A stretch of DNA of 64,000 bases, taken from positions 18,347,527 to 18,411,526 of the forward strand of contig OZ022581.1 in assembly GCA_963669155.1 (NCBI GenBank), given 5' to 3'. Position numbers and translations under genes: made by a program. Source of the stretch: Arbacia lixula (taxonomy: Eukaryota > Echinodermata > Echinoidea > Arbacioida > Arbaciidae). The notes below the pieces were generated by a model that was not told the origin of the DNA, did not search any database, and was given only the letters and a program-made list of their open reading frames with translations. This document shows positions 35,910-47,484 of the stretch, piece after piece (within the stretch, counting starts at the first letter, position 1; each line of letters begins with the position of its first letter).

Positions 35910-37943
35910 GGTGGAGAAAAAAACTGGGCTTTCTAGATCCACTCCACTGGCAAACCAACTTGTCTTTCCATGTAATAACATGTAGCTTGAACGTTACACT
36001 GTTTAATCAATTGATGTTTCAGTTCAAAGTTGATATAAGAGAGTACACTGTAACTCTTCTGACAATATTTACCTTTTTCAGCCTTCACTTTATCGTCCCA
36101 AAGAGGAAGAAAAGGAAAGATCTGAGTCATGGACAGCAAACATGAAGTCCAGACACATCAGCGTATCACAAGACTCAGATTACAGAGGACACAATGCAAA
36201 AACCAGCATGCAATAAATTTACTTTAAAAATCACAGAACACTTTGTTTTGTTCAACTTCCTTAACATCCTTGAAAAAAAAAAGGTGTTGATAAAGCATAA
36301 AAAGAGGAATCCTTGCAAAGTGTTCACATATGACACCATTTTGAACAATCTTTGCCCTAAACTGTGAAAAAGCAGAGAATCTGGTTAATTCGTGGTTATG
36401 ATGGGTTTGAAATCCCCTTTCAAAGTCAAAAAAGATAAGGTCTAATTTTGATAATCACTTTCTCATTGCAAAACTTTTCCTTAATCACTATAACAGAGAG
36501 AGACCTCACATGCTCTCATAAAGGTTCTTCTACAGTGTTTGTTCAAGAGCCTTCCAAGCTCTTTAAACACATTGATATCATGAATGTCACCTGTCACACA
36601 TAAGCTCTAGCATGTCTCCAACAAGACTACAAAAAAGACAGAATGTGATAGAAATTATAGAAGGCAGATTACACTTTCAACATGATTGAATGAAAAGCAT
36701 GAGGTACATGAATCAAGGGAACTTCAGGATTAATCACGGACAAGCACCAGACGTTGATGTTAAAACAATTGTGGAGCCTTTCGACTGACTAATGGCAGGT
36801 TGCCTGACATATCACTGGTGTACACCTGTGTGTCCAAAATACTGCAATAGTACAGCTATTTCAGTGTGTAAGAATGTTTTTTAGAGGCTCACTGGAAACT
36901 TTCCTACTGACATACATCGATAATAAAGCTGTATTATCATAATTATGGAATATGAATGGGTCTCTAGAAACAAACTGGTCTTCAGAAAGAACCAATCAGA
37001 CTAAGGTAGAAACACAAGATTCAATTATAATAGTACCAGAGAGGGAATAGAGGAAGAAGGGAGAAAATATATTTTCTTAAGTTATAACTAGTCAGCAAAC
37101 ATAATTTGCACATGTCAAATGGTAACAAACAAAATGTAAGATATAGTCTATAGTCAACAAAAGGTTACACTCATAGCTAGAATCAATGTCCAATCTCCTC
37201 AGCATGTAACTGGAGAAGACGAGGTCAAAAGATGAGTGTATTTTGACAGCAGCAGTGATTATACCTAGCTAACAATACACACATACAAACAAATGCCTGG
37301 CATATTTTTCTTATTGTAAGTACCCAGAAATGTAATTGTGGACCAATCCAGTTTCAAAATGCATCTTCTTTCCATTACATGGTTTCTAAATGTGTTTCAA
37401 AACATTGCAGCATTTCTTAGAAACTCTATGAATGCGCATCGATTAGATTTGAAAATACAGATTCTAAGCTTCCTAAACATGTCCCAAATCATTTCAAGGG
37501 CAACCAATTAAGTCATTACCCCAGCCTATTTCAAGAGTGATCCCCTGTAAGGAATGGATAGAATGATGATGAAGAGTATCTGGAGGATTGAATTACGCAG
37601 TAATCCTGTCGGTAAGTGGGGGAAGGAACAGCGATCTTATCTGGCTACCAGGTACTCCCCCCCAGGTACATGTAAGTGGCCTTAAAGCGTGATTCATAAC
37701 TGACAAGTGATTTTATGCCAGGGACTGACAGCATACTTTTAAGTTTCATATCAAGGGATAAATTATTTGGACATGTTTTGTGGCTCAACATCACAGAAAA
37801 TAAGATTGAAATTCAGTCCCTGGGGACCAGAGAGACTGCTACCTGAAAGGACTGTGAACCCAAGATCTTAGTACAAACATGTCTGTGCCCTCCAACTGGG
37901 GTAGAGAATGCTACTCAAGTGATAAGATATTTTAGAGAGCCAT
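35910..37943. other. No supportable gene
   Basis: AT-rich. One exon-like word: an ATG frame from 37555 running into GTAAGT at 37612 without a partner exon. Confidence 0.35.
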
Positions 37944-38063
37944 GTTAAAGACAGTGTGTCCCTTTTGCAAGTTGACCCAAAAAATATAAATTTCTTAAAC
38001 CCAAAGAAAATGAAAGAAGATATTGTATCAGAACTGCCCTACCAATAATAGAACTGGAAACTG
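37944..38063. repeat. Family E terminal fragment
   Basis: TTAAAGACAGTGTGTCCC followed by TTTTGCAAGTTGACCC, then ACTGGAAACTGACTTTAAAG leading into the complete element at 38064. Confidence 0.6.
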
Positions 38064-38941
38064 ACTTTAAAGATTGTCCGTCCCTTTTGCAAGCTTAAAA
38101 TTTGAAATCGTCTATCATGATCGTAAATTGAAGAAAGTGTGATTCAAGACCATTTCTAAGAATATAGCATGTTGAAATTTTCTGTATATGTAAAAATTTC
38201 AGCCGTTAAATTTCAAACCGACTTTTTGCGTACTACGAAAAAAGTATTAGTCTTTGTTACAGCATCTATGTGGTTATTATGCATGTGTGAAATCCTAAGT
38301 TTATAAGTAATTACCAAACTTTGGAGATGATTCCTCCTAAAGAACAATTTTTTTCATAATGTGTTTTATAATTTAATAAACAGATTAATCAATAAAGCAG
38401 GTATTTCAACACAAACTGCTAAGAGCCTGAGGTAAAGACTATTAATCAGACGCTGTTTACGTTCATTATTTGAATTTTACACTACGTATCAGTTTCAAAA
38501 TATGAATATACAGCTTGCTAACACTTCTCTATATGTTTTGCCAATGTTTTGATGGTTTCGTGGTGATCTGAAAAAGGGACGGGCTGTCTTTAAGCAAAAT
38601 TAAAATGGTCGCTAGATTTTGAGGTTTGGACGGGTCATCCGAAGCCTACAGTATATATGTATAGCCTATGGCCCAGAGACCGCTGTGCTGTATGGTCTAC
38701 ACCATCCGCTCCACAGTGCATGCATTCAATGGAGGCAATGCCTGCACGGCATGCTGAGATGAACAATACGATTATAAATGTAGACTATGCTGAGTATGTT
38801 TCAAACATAAAAATGGATAGTTTTTCACTTTTCCTGAAAATGCTCGTAAACTGAGATTTCATACACGTACCGGTAGGGTAGGGTAGGGTATTCGTGCCGA
38901 GTTTATTGACTTCTACAAAATGGGACACCCTGTCTTTGAGG
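38064..38941. repeat. Family E element, most complete copy
   Basis: Left end TTTAAAGATTGTCCGTCCC, right end GGGACACCCTGTCTTTGAG as imperfect inverted repeat. Internal GGTTTGGACGGGTCATCCG, AGCCTATGGCCCAGAGACCG, TGCATGCATTC and TTTTTCACTTTTCCTG blocks recur at 44083-44567. No transposase frame. Confidence 0.75.
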
Positions 38942-39154
38942 TAGGTTCAGAGAACTCTGAGGGTGTGCTTAAACGACTTAAACCATTATAATAGCTTTGA
39001 TTACGGATTCTAGCATCTGCAGACATCATTTTCCTGATTGACCCTGTAACAGAGGTTGACTGTGGCGCGTGTGAATGTTTGTCTCTGGTGTAGTGTTAGT
39101 ATAGGGGGAGGGGGTTGCACTCCTTTTATTCACTTTTGAACCTTGCTTGCATTT

Positions 39155-39337
39155 ACACTACAGCGCAAAGGAATTGGCATAGGGAAAGGGAAGAAAGGGA
39201 AAGAGCCGCAGTTTTAAACCGCGGTATATTTTGTCCAGTTCAGCATGAAACAAGATGCTTCAGCCTATAAAACTGTGGCTCCTTCCCTTTCTTCCCTTTC
39301 TCTTTCCCTATGTCAATTCCTTTGAGCTGTAGTGTAT
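39155..39337. repeat. Family D palindromic element (copy 1)
   Basis: ACACTACAGCGCAAAGGAATT ... AATTCCTTTGAGCTGTAGTGT, with purine arm AGGGAAAGGGAAGAAAGGG and its pyrimidine complement; centre near TGCTTCAGCC. About 183 bases. Confidence 0.88.
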
Positions 39338-41332
39338 ATCCACATTTTAAATATAATCTTGAACAAATGTTGTTTAGAGTCAACAGGGTGTTCTTGTGCA
39401 AGTCCACAGAACTCACAAAATGCTGACTATATGTCGGAAAATTTCTATGGCTGTGCATGGCAGATTAAACCAGACCTTTCCTGTCTTGTCAACAACCTTA
39501 CAGTCATGGTTTCCATAACACCAACTGTTCACATCACAAATCCTCTATGATGCGTGGCAATTGGTGTATTCCAAAAGTCTGTCTATTTAAATTGCATTTT
39601 TGTCTGCTTAGTGTTATATGCACTCACAATACAAACAAAGAGAATTTCTTTGAGTTCCAAATGCTAACAATACTGTAAAATTCTATTATGATGATAAAAA
39701 TGGGAAAGCTGATCTCTCGTCAAACCTCCATAACAATGAAAGGATATTCTATTACAATTTGGAAGAGGAGCAAATTTAAACCAAGGGCACACTTTTTAAT
39801 GCTTCATGACTGACTGAAGTAAGGTTTTTTGTGAGGTATAATTCACAGTATGCCAAAAAATGCCCCCCCCCCCCCCTCCTGGAAAAAATGGAATATCATT
39901 CATATCATTTTTATGGAAATCATAATCTACCTGGAAGGACTTAATCGTAGATTTGTGTTTCCATCCCCTCATTACTCAAACCAAGAGGAAACAAAGTGAG
40001 AAAGGAGAAATGTTTGTGCATGAAAAATAAATGTTCAATCTTATTCTATTTGAAATGTGCAAATAATACTATCCCCAACATTTTTCTACAATTCCACGGA
40101 GAGGAGAGAAACCTCTACATTGCAAAGCGACAATCAGACGTTTCAAATGATGCCAAACAAACCAATTAGGCCAATTTACACTGAAAACTAGATCACTGTT
40201 GGAGATATTGGGATTTTTTATCCTACCATTTACACTGCCTTCTAAAAGAAACAACAGTTTGACCTCAAGTAAAGCTCTAGAGATATTTGGGCAAGTAGTG
40301 AGCATACACTACATGTCCACAGAGTTTTTTGCCCATAATGCATGCGGAATACATGAGTCATGTTAAAAATATCTCTACGGTTAGCGATTTCTTAAATGCA
40401 CAATTCACCCCTTCCAAACAACGGTGACGTCTCAAAAAATGTTACAAAACATCACACTCCAGACAGGATGTTTATGAAAAAAAATCTGTTGGGGCTGTAT
40501 TAGGGGGTAGTTGCCTAGCAACTTCTAACTTTTTTGCAGGCAATTGTAGAAACATAACAATCTCTTTCTCTCCAAGGACAATCCAGCTTATCTACCCCAT
40601 TAACACAGACAGGACCAGGGTAAAGAATAATATTGATGGGTTCACCTGTTATGAACAGCTGCCCGTCACAGTCACATTCATAGTCATGGCAACATGAAAC
40701 TCTCCTCTAATCGTCACGGGCAACTCCAATAAGGAACAATAGATTCCTGTATTTTCATTGTTCTTGCGTCCCGTGCATTTGACAATACCCAGAGCATCCC
40801 TTGTATACATTGGATGTATGGAGCAAGATGACAAGGCTAATGATAAACCCTGAATGTGCCATTGGAGTAGCGCACAGTTAATACAAGCAATCCCACAAGG
40901 CTGTCAAGTGTCTGATACTCAGAGGGTGAAGATTTCTTAATTTTTGTTTCACTTCTTCAGGTAAATGACAACTGATTTTTGTCAAACATTTTCCAACCTG
41001 CTTTCCAGATGTATCTGCTTCTATCAAATGTAACTTTTCATCCCGGTTTGATTCTCCTTATGACCACATTCAGTTAGCATTGGACAGCTTCCAGTACATA
41101 CACAATGTAAAGGTACAGGCGATTGGTAGAATGTTCAGGTTTTTTCAGAATCCTTTAGAATTTGTCTCCCGCACAATTCCACCTGCATCCTCAGAAAGAC
41201 CACTTATCCAAATAGACACTTTTTTAATCCCTGAGTAGGTTGCCTTTAAAGTATGTACAGCTGTATGTATCTTTGAGGGGTTGTCAAAAAGTTTTAGAAA
41301 AAGGCAGGTTGATTTGGTGAAAGAATAGACAT
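39338..41332. other. No supportable gene
   Basis: C run at 39863-39876. Minus frames near 40069-40305 and 40649-40834 have no recognisable domain or splice borders. Confidence 0.35.
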
Positions 41333-41574
41333 CCCTACTCTGACAAAAGGAAGCAAGTGACAAATCACCCAAATCAGGGTTATTGGTTTTCTTAGATTGT
41401 ACTCAGCATTCCCTACCTACGGCCAAAATCTGGACAAGAAATATTCATCTTGCTGCGAGATATTCAATCTAACATGATGTGGTGTTGCACTGATACCAAT
41501 GCAAGTGACAGACACATTTGTTCATTTACAAGAAAAGTGTCTTGTATTAGTTGCTTCCTTTTGTCAGAGTAGGG
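41333..41574. repeat. Element with 24-base perfect terminal inverted repeats
   Basis: CCCTACTCTGACAAAAGG and the following AAGCAA at 41333-41356 are exactly complementary to 41551-41574. 242 bases in total, no ORF. Confidence 0.85.
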
Positions 41575-41924
41575 CAATGTGGTCAAATACCTCGGCTATG
41601 AAGGGGTAGATTCACATCAACACTTCAAACCGTGTCTAGAGCACATCAGCAGTTGCTTCTGCATCAGCCCAAAGTTGACAACATAGCTAGCTATTTTTCT
41701 TATTAAGTAAATCAGTCAATAGATAAAATGCGTCTTTATCAAATCAAAACAAGGAAATATAACATGCAGCTGTGATGTAATGTGCAATGCTGCATGCTGT
41801 TGTGTGTGGCAAGTTCAAAGACTTGGGCTATATTTTGGGTTGTTGAAGACTGTCCATGGAATAGGTCATTATTTCCAAATTAGATTGCTATTTTGTATTT
41901 TGCCATCAAGATCAAGATCTAGGG

Positions 41925-42075
41925 GGAGGATTTCTTAGGCAAATAGCTACATGTAATTATTTCGCCATATGTAAAATGTAAGTATTTAGCTAAATCTGTG
42001 ATCTGACTAACTATCCTGATCACAAAAAACTCCCATTAGCTACAGTATTTTCTTCTTTGGGCTGATAAAGACAGC
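41925..42075. repeat. Family C fragment, strongly decayed
   Basis: TTTCTTAGGCAAATAGCTA, TGTGATCTGACTAACTATCC and GATCA correspond to family C words at 121-210. Confidence 0.5.
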
Positions 42076-43058
42076 CTAATGCCTACAGAGTGAGTAATAA
42101 AAATGTCCCATCATTTAAAAGTTGGCCGCTAATTAGTTATGCGTGCAAAGATCCAAATGAAAATGGTACTAAAATATGCTGGGAGGATCACTCTACCAGG
42201 ATATAATCATGAACCCATGAATAAATGTTCATACATGTACTTCAAACAAGACAACTTTAAAAAGATGGGACGTTTTTTGGCGATTCGCTCTTTAGATCCG
42301 CGTTATGGCAGCTGGTGTACACACCCTCAAAGCCAAACAGGTTCCGCAGACCATCTCAATCACAGGGTCGTTTGAGTCATGGTTACCAGACGTGATAATG
42401 TGACATACTCATCAGATGTAATTCCACAGTGCCGGTACACCGTAGGGCATTCTTACTCATCTTCACATCCTTCGAGGGTAAGGGAAAAGAAACCGCTTAA
42501 AGGCAATATCAAATCACAAATGGTGGGGTACTTGCAACATTCGTTCGGAAGACTATTTCCAAGCAGTAGGTCAGGGCACTGTCTAGAAAGAATTGTGATT
42601 GAGTGCAACTTGACTTACAATTTACATTTAATCTGAAGTCTGTTCATTAGATATAGAGGATTGGGCTTGCAATCGATTTTAGATCAACCGCAATCACCCA
42701 GATGGAAATGCAACTTACATACAAGTATGTGGGAGCTACAATGTAGTCTCTGTGTTTGAGACCCAGGGATGGACTAATGAGAGGGAGATGGGCCTCATCT
42801 ATGTTAGTCACCACAACCTCTCTTTACCCTTCAGACAGACTGATAAGACTGACAAGGTCTGCAAGTGATCTGTGGTATCACTAACCTCTTGAGATGGGTA
42901 GTCTGGCTCCAAGATGTTCTAGATACTGTACGTGTATGTATATCACTCTAGCACATTCCAGTCATCACCATCAACTACAGGTACACTGCGACTCATGTTC
43001 ACTGGATCATCACTAAGCAGAGTGTTCACCAGTCCAGGAAGTGATAGGGTGCTGTGCA
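42076..43058. other. No supportable gene
   Basis: A stretch at 42580-42690 (GAGTGCAACTTGACTTACAAT, then GGATTGGGCTTGCAATCGAT) is related to 31290-31385, so this is at least partly dispersed repeat. Confidence 0.35.
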
Positions 43059-43275
43059 TTAAAGGTATAGTTCACCCTGAAATTAAATTGATTTCAATAA
43101 ATGCAGAAATAATAAAGAAATATGCGTGTGACATCACAAAATCAAAATTTAAAAGATGAACTTTCTTATCCTTTGACGGATTTTCATCAAACCTTCACTA
43201 ATATTTTTCTTTCATGTGTCTGCTTTTATTGAAACAAACTTACCGGTAATTTCAGGGTGAACTATCCCTTTAAAG
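43059..43275. repeat. Family A element, internally deleted
   Basis: TTAAAGGTATAGTTCACCC to GGGTGAACTATCCCTTTAA; keeps GTGACATCACAAAATC of one arm but lacks the middle. Confidence 0.85.
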
Positions 43276-43599
43276 TTGGTATTCATTGATTATAAATATG
43301 GTTGAATTTGATATCATTGTAAAGTTTATGACTTGATGATCATTATAACGCTAATCCCAAACTTTAAAACAAATCAGGAGCGCAGAAATATCCAAACAAA
43401 AACTGCTCAAATTCCCTCGCAAATAAATTTGACTTCTACACACTTTCAGCTTTCCATTGATATGTGGGTCGCTATATTTTTGTTTTTTCTATGAACATCA
43501 ACTTTAAAGGGTGGGTATCACCATGCAAAGATGTTCCTCTCTTACATATCCCAAATGAACAACCAAAATGAGTTTGTGATTCTCCCAAGAAGACAAATG

Positions 43600-44080
43600 A
43601 GGGGCGTCTTCATTAGCTCGAGCTGGGCAAAATAGCGAGCTTGTTCTGATCGGGTTAGCTAGCAAGATCACGAAATAGCTAGCTATTTGCGTCTTCATTA
43701 GCCAGATCTGGCAAAATAGCTCGCTATTTGGTCGAGAAAATTTCCCAAGAAATCTTGGGCTAGATGGAGCTAGCTCGGAGCGTCTTCATTAGCCTGAAAA
43801 TTTCTCGATCCCGGCATGCATCAGCGCCCACGAGGCATTGTTTACGTGATAGGTTTTTACATGTGCGTGAATGCAAGCTCACAACCGAAGCCATGTCATG
43901 GCCTATTCCCGTCGCACATCTGCTGGTATGTGCGAAACTCGGGATAATTTATGCAACCCGAGCTCGAGCTTACATATCCCAAGTTTTGAGCTAATGAAGA
44001 CGCGATTGCAACTTCAGGCTAGCTCCCCGGATCAGCAAAATAGCTCGCTATTTCGTCTGATCAGGCTAATGGAGATGCAC
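43600..44080. repeat. Family C palindromic element, both arms
   Basis: Left arm 43600-43855 contains GGCGTCTTCATTAGCTCG, TTAGCTAGCAAGATC, ACGAAATAGCTAGCTATT and AAATAGCTCGCTATTTGG. Right arm 43985-44080 is its partial complement (GCTAATGAAGACGCGATTGC). The left arm is inverted relative to 1-245. Confidence 0.8.
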
Positions 44081-44082
44081 CT

Positions 44083-44567
44083 TTGGAAACTGATTTCAAG
44101 TGGAATTATAGCAGCTGCTAGATATCAAGGTTTGGGGCGGGTCGTTCTGGTACTCATAGCCTGGAGACCAGAGACCACTGTCCGCTATGGCTCGCAGTCG
44201 CACTACAGTGCATGCATTCACCACGTGCAACGCCTACATCGCGCACTGACATTATGAACGTAAACTACGGATGCTACATTTCAACTAATCATTCAGCTAC
44301 ATTTCATGTAAACAAGGATATTTTAGTGAAAGGGCTTTCTGGGGTAATTTCAGTTAACAAAATCATGTAATTTCCTTTACCGGATGGAGCACATGATCCT
44401 TACTACTGGGTGTATGCCTAAAAATTTCTTTGGAAACACGGATAGTTTTTCACTTTTCCTGGAAAGGTTCATGAAACTGAAAGATTTCATATATATTAGC
44501 CATAGGGTATACTGTTGATTCCTGCCAAGTTTCATGACTTTTGCAAGTAGCCCACCATGTCTTTAAC
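44083..44567. repeat. Family E element, about 485 bases
   Basis: TTTGGGGCGGGTCGTTCTGG, GACCAGAGACCACTGTCCGC, GTGCATGCATTCACC, GGATAGTTTTTCACTTTTCC and TTTTGCAAGTAGCCCACC-ATGTCTTTAA correspond to 38620-38941. Confidence 0.7.
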
Positions 44568-45087
44568 CCCAAACTAAATTTTGAGGATTTTTACACTGGC
44601 ATTCTCTTTCCTGTACTATTTTGCCAAAGCCCGCCTAGCAAAATCACTGATGTTTACATTGAAAGTACTGTAGCTAACCTCCTGAAGACTTTCATGAAAC
44701 TGGACAGTTCAGGAGTATTGAATCCATGTCTTACACATGCGGTCTTTGTACCACAGGGGCCACTCTGTTCACATTGAGCCATGTGCCCTTCTCTGATTGG
44801 ACACAGCATTTCCACCTAGTGAGCTTGGCAACGCTTCTCCATAGTTTCCATTGTCTGTACAGACCAGAGCTCTTAGCACCATCATCAAAACTCGTCATCG
44901 AAATCCTCATCTAGGCACTGTATTACATTGTACTTTTCACTTAGTTTAAATACCTTTTATGGCAGATACTTGCATGATTAATTTGTGGTATACATGTACA
45001 TTCTACTGCACAGCCACCGAGACATGAACAAACTAGTGTTTCTTTTGTTGAATTTCGGATGGCAAGTTTGGAAGCAAACTTTTGTTT

Positions 45088-45163
45088 TTAACCTTCTCAG
45101 TTCCAAGCAATAAAAACTACATTGGTCTGTTACGTATGCATATGGGACTGCAAAGGTGAACGA
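45088..45163. repeat. Family N ultrashort element
   Basis: TTAACCTTCTCAGTTCCAA ... GCATATGGGACTGCAAAGGT. Confidence 0.6.
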
Positions 45164-45511
45164 AGCTCAAACTGTGTGACCTAGTAAACAATAATGAAAC
45201 AAACACTTGTTATCTGATACATTCTCAAGGCATGGTATCCCATCATTTCAATTTCTCCATCTAACTTACATCTACAGTACCAGGGTATAGGGTCAGCAAG
45301 TCACTCATCAAAGGGCAAGTTTGAAGAGACTAAAAGCTGTGACACGTGTGGCCTGTTTTGGTTGTTAAAGGGAAAGTCTACCCAAGTTGGTTTTTATACA
45401 AGCAGAAAAAATCTAACCATGGTTAGAGTTAAAGAAAGCACAAGTACATGTGCATAGTGAGTTTGTAGTTTACAAGCTTTAGTAACAGATACATACATTT
45501 GCAAATTTGCA

Positions 45512-45597
45512 ATTAATACATTCATTCTGAACTGGACAAAATAGACCGCAGTGTAAAACTGAGGCTCCTTCCCTTTCTTCCCTTTCCCTTTCCCTCA
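45512..45597. repeat. Family D right half
   Basis: GAACTGGACAAAATAGACC, then AACTGAGGCTCCTTCCCTTTC and the pyrimidine arm; the left arm is absent. Family C words (AGCTAGCTATTTCGCC) follow at 45603. Confidence 0.7.
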
Positions 45598-45842
45598 GAA
45601 CTAGCTAGCTATTTCGCCACATTGGGCTAATAAAGATGCACCTATTAAGGTCAGTGAAAAGACAATATACTATGTAGAACTGACCACTGACCAGTGTAAA
45701 CAAGGTCTGACAGACCTGGGGCAATTGGTGTGTCTTCACGAGACAGAAGTTGCAAAAATAACACGCCATTTCTGATCTAAGCAAATAGCATGATGAGAAA
45801 AAGTAATGCACTTGAGTCAAATGTGTCCATAAACTCCACAAC

Positions 45843-45922
45843 TTAACCTTCTCCATGACAACCAATCATAGCTATGTATCCATTACAACACTTAATCTTG
45901 TATATGGGACTAAGAAGGTTAA
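45843..45922. repeat. Family N ultrashort element, best copy
   Basis: TTAACCTTCTCCATGACAACC ... TATATGGGACTAAGAAGGTTAA, about 80 bases with complementary TTAACCTTCT/AAGAAGGTTAA ends. Confidence 0.7.
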
Positions 45923-46173
45923 AACCTATGGTAATGGAGCTACAACAAAACAACATAATGTGATAGTTGCCTGTTTCCGGCTGATGACACAGGCATGTAG
46001 CTTGGCAACATCCGGTTGCTTTCCCCAGAGAGATCAGGTTAAATACAACTTTGGCATACTCATACTTTCCAAAACAATCAAGATTTGTTTCTCAATACAA
46101 ACTGTACACCATACAGTCAGAGTGGCAAGTAATTGGGATATACTGCACATACTCTGAGACAATCAAGATATAT

Positions 46174-46672
46174 CTTAAAGGAATAGTTCACCCTGAAATT
46201 ATTTTGGTGTCAATGAAAGGAAACACATGAAAGAAACGTATTAATGAAGATGAAAGAAAAATCGGTCAAAGGAAAATAAAGTTATTAAATTTTAAAGTTT
46301 ATTATTTTGTGATGTCACCTGCGAAGTGCTCTCCCATGTGTTGTTGTGTACAAGTTTCGGGGAAAATGTCCATTTTCTCAAAAGGATACTTACAATTTCA
46401 CCAGTGCACTTCATGTATGCACATGTTTTTATATGCAGAGTGTTGTAAAAAGAATGTATTCCTTCATCAAAGAACATAAAGTCAATTTATGGAAAAAATA
46501 GTACACAATATGGGAGAGCACCTCGCATGTGACGTCACAAAATCAAAATGTTAAAATCAAACAACTTTCTTTTCCCTTGACGGATTTTCGGCAAACCTTC
46601 GCTAATATGTTTGTTTCATGTGTCTTCTTTTATTGAAACCAAAATGTTTTCAGCGTGAACTATCCCTTTAAG
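46174..46672. repeat. Family A palindromic MITE, near-complete
   Basis: TTAAAGGAATAGTTCACCC to GTGAACTATCCCTTTAA. Left arm has TGTGATGTCACC, right arm GTGACGTCACAAAATC (46531-46546). GAAGTGCTCTCCCATG and its complement flank the central loop. Confidence 0.88.
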
Positions 46673-46768
46673 TTCTTGTAGTTTTTCAATAGCGCATTAC
46701 TAACTTTTTATATTTGGGATCAAACCTGTTGAAAGGCATATTTCGGTATCGCCATTGTGACAGTCTGA

Positions 46769-47484
46769 CCACCTCTTTTCACTTCAGTGACAAGAAAAAA
46801 AAACATGTAGGATTGACAAACAAGGTCAGGCCAGGCTGGTCATTGACATCTGAAAAATGATCCTGTCAGTGTCAGTATTCTCCTTACACATGACCACTGA
46901 CCAGGGAGGATACTTTATTGGCAGTTCAGTCTCAAGGCAGATGTTTGTTTTCATTTTAAAAAGACCCTTCCATACATACACATACACAGACACACTCTCT
47001 CTTTCTTCCTAGGCTTGAACTTCAAAAGATACATAAGCAATGTGTCATGCTTATGAGTTATAAAGACGATTCATGGCGCATCCAGAGGGGTCCCCAGTGA
47101 GGAAAAGAGGAAAGTGATTGTTAGCCACCTCTTTTCACTTCAGTGACAAGAAAAAAAAAACATGTAGGATTGGCAAACAAGGTCAGGCCAGGCTGGTCAC
47201 TGACATCTGAAAAATGATCCTGTCAGTGTCAGTATTGTCCTTACACATGACCACTGACCAGGGAGGATACTTTATTGGCAGTTCAGTCTCAAGGCAGATG
47301 TTTGTTTTCATTTTAAAAAGACCCTTCCATACATACACATACACAGACACACTCTCTCTTTCTTCCTAGGCTTGAACTTCAAAAGATACATAAGCAATGT
47401 GTCATGCTTATGAGTTATAAAGACGATTCATGGCGCATCCAGAGGGGTCCCCAGTGAGGAAAAGAGGAAAGTGATTGTTAGCCA
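46769..47484. repeat. Tandem duplication, 356-base unit, nearly identical copies
   Basis: Copy 1 begins at 46769 and copy 2 at 47125 with CCACCTCTTTTCACTTCAGT; both end in AAAGTGATTGTTAGCCA. By eye they differ at about three substitutions (GATTGACAAAC/GATTGGCAAAC, CATTGAC/CACTGAC, ATTCTCC/ATTGTCC) and one poly-A length change. Confidence 0.95.

Noticed and set aside
37555-37612. Short ATG frame ending at GTAAGT, as a first exon
   Set aside because: Only about 19 codons and no partner exon could be found.
38873-38890. GTAGGGTAGGGTAGGG resembling telomere repeat
   Set aside because: Only about three five-base units inside a family E element; not TTAGGG.
44541-44914. Two plus-strand frames of 62-78 codons
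   Set aside because: The first begins in a family E terminus; neither has a recognisable domain or splice borders.
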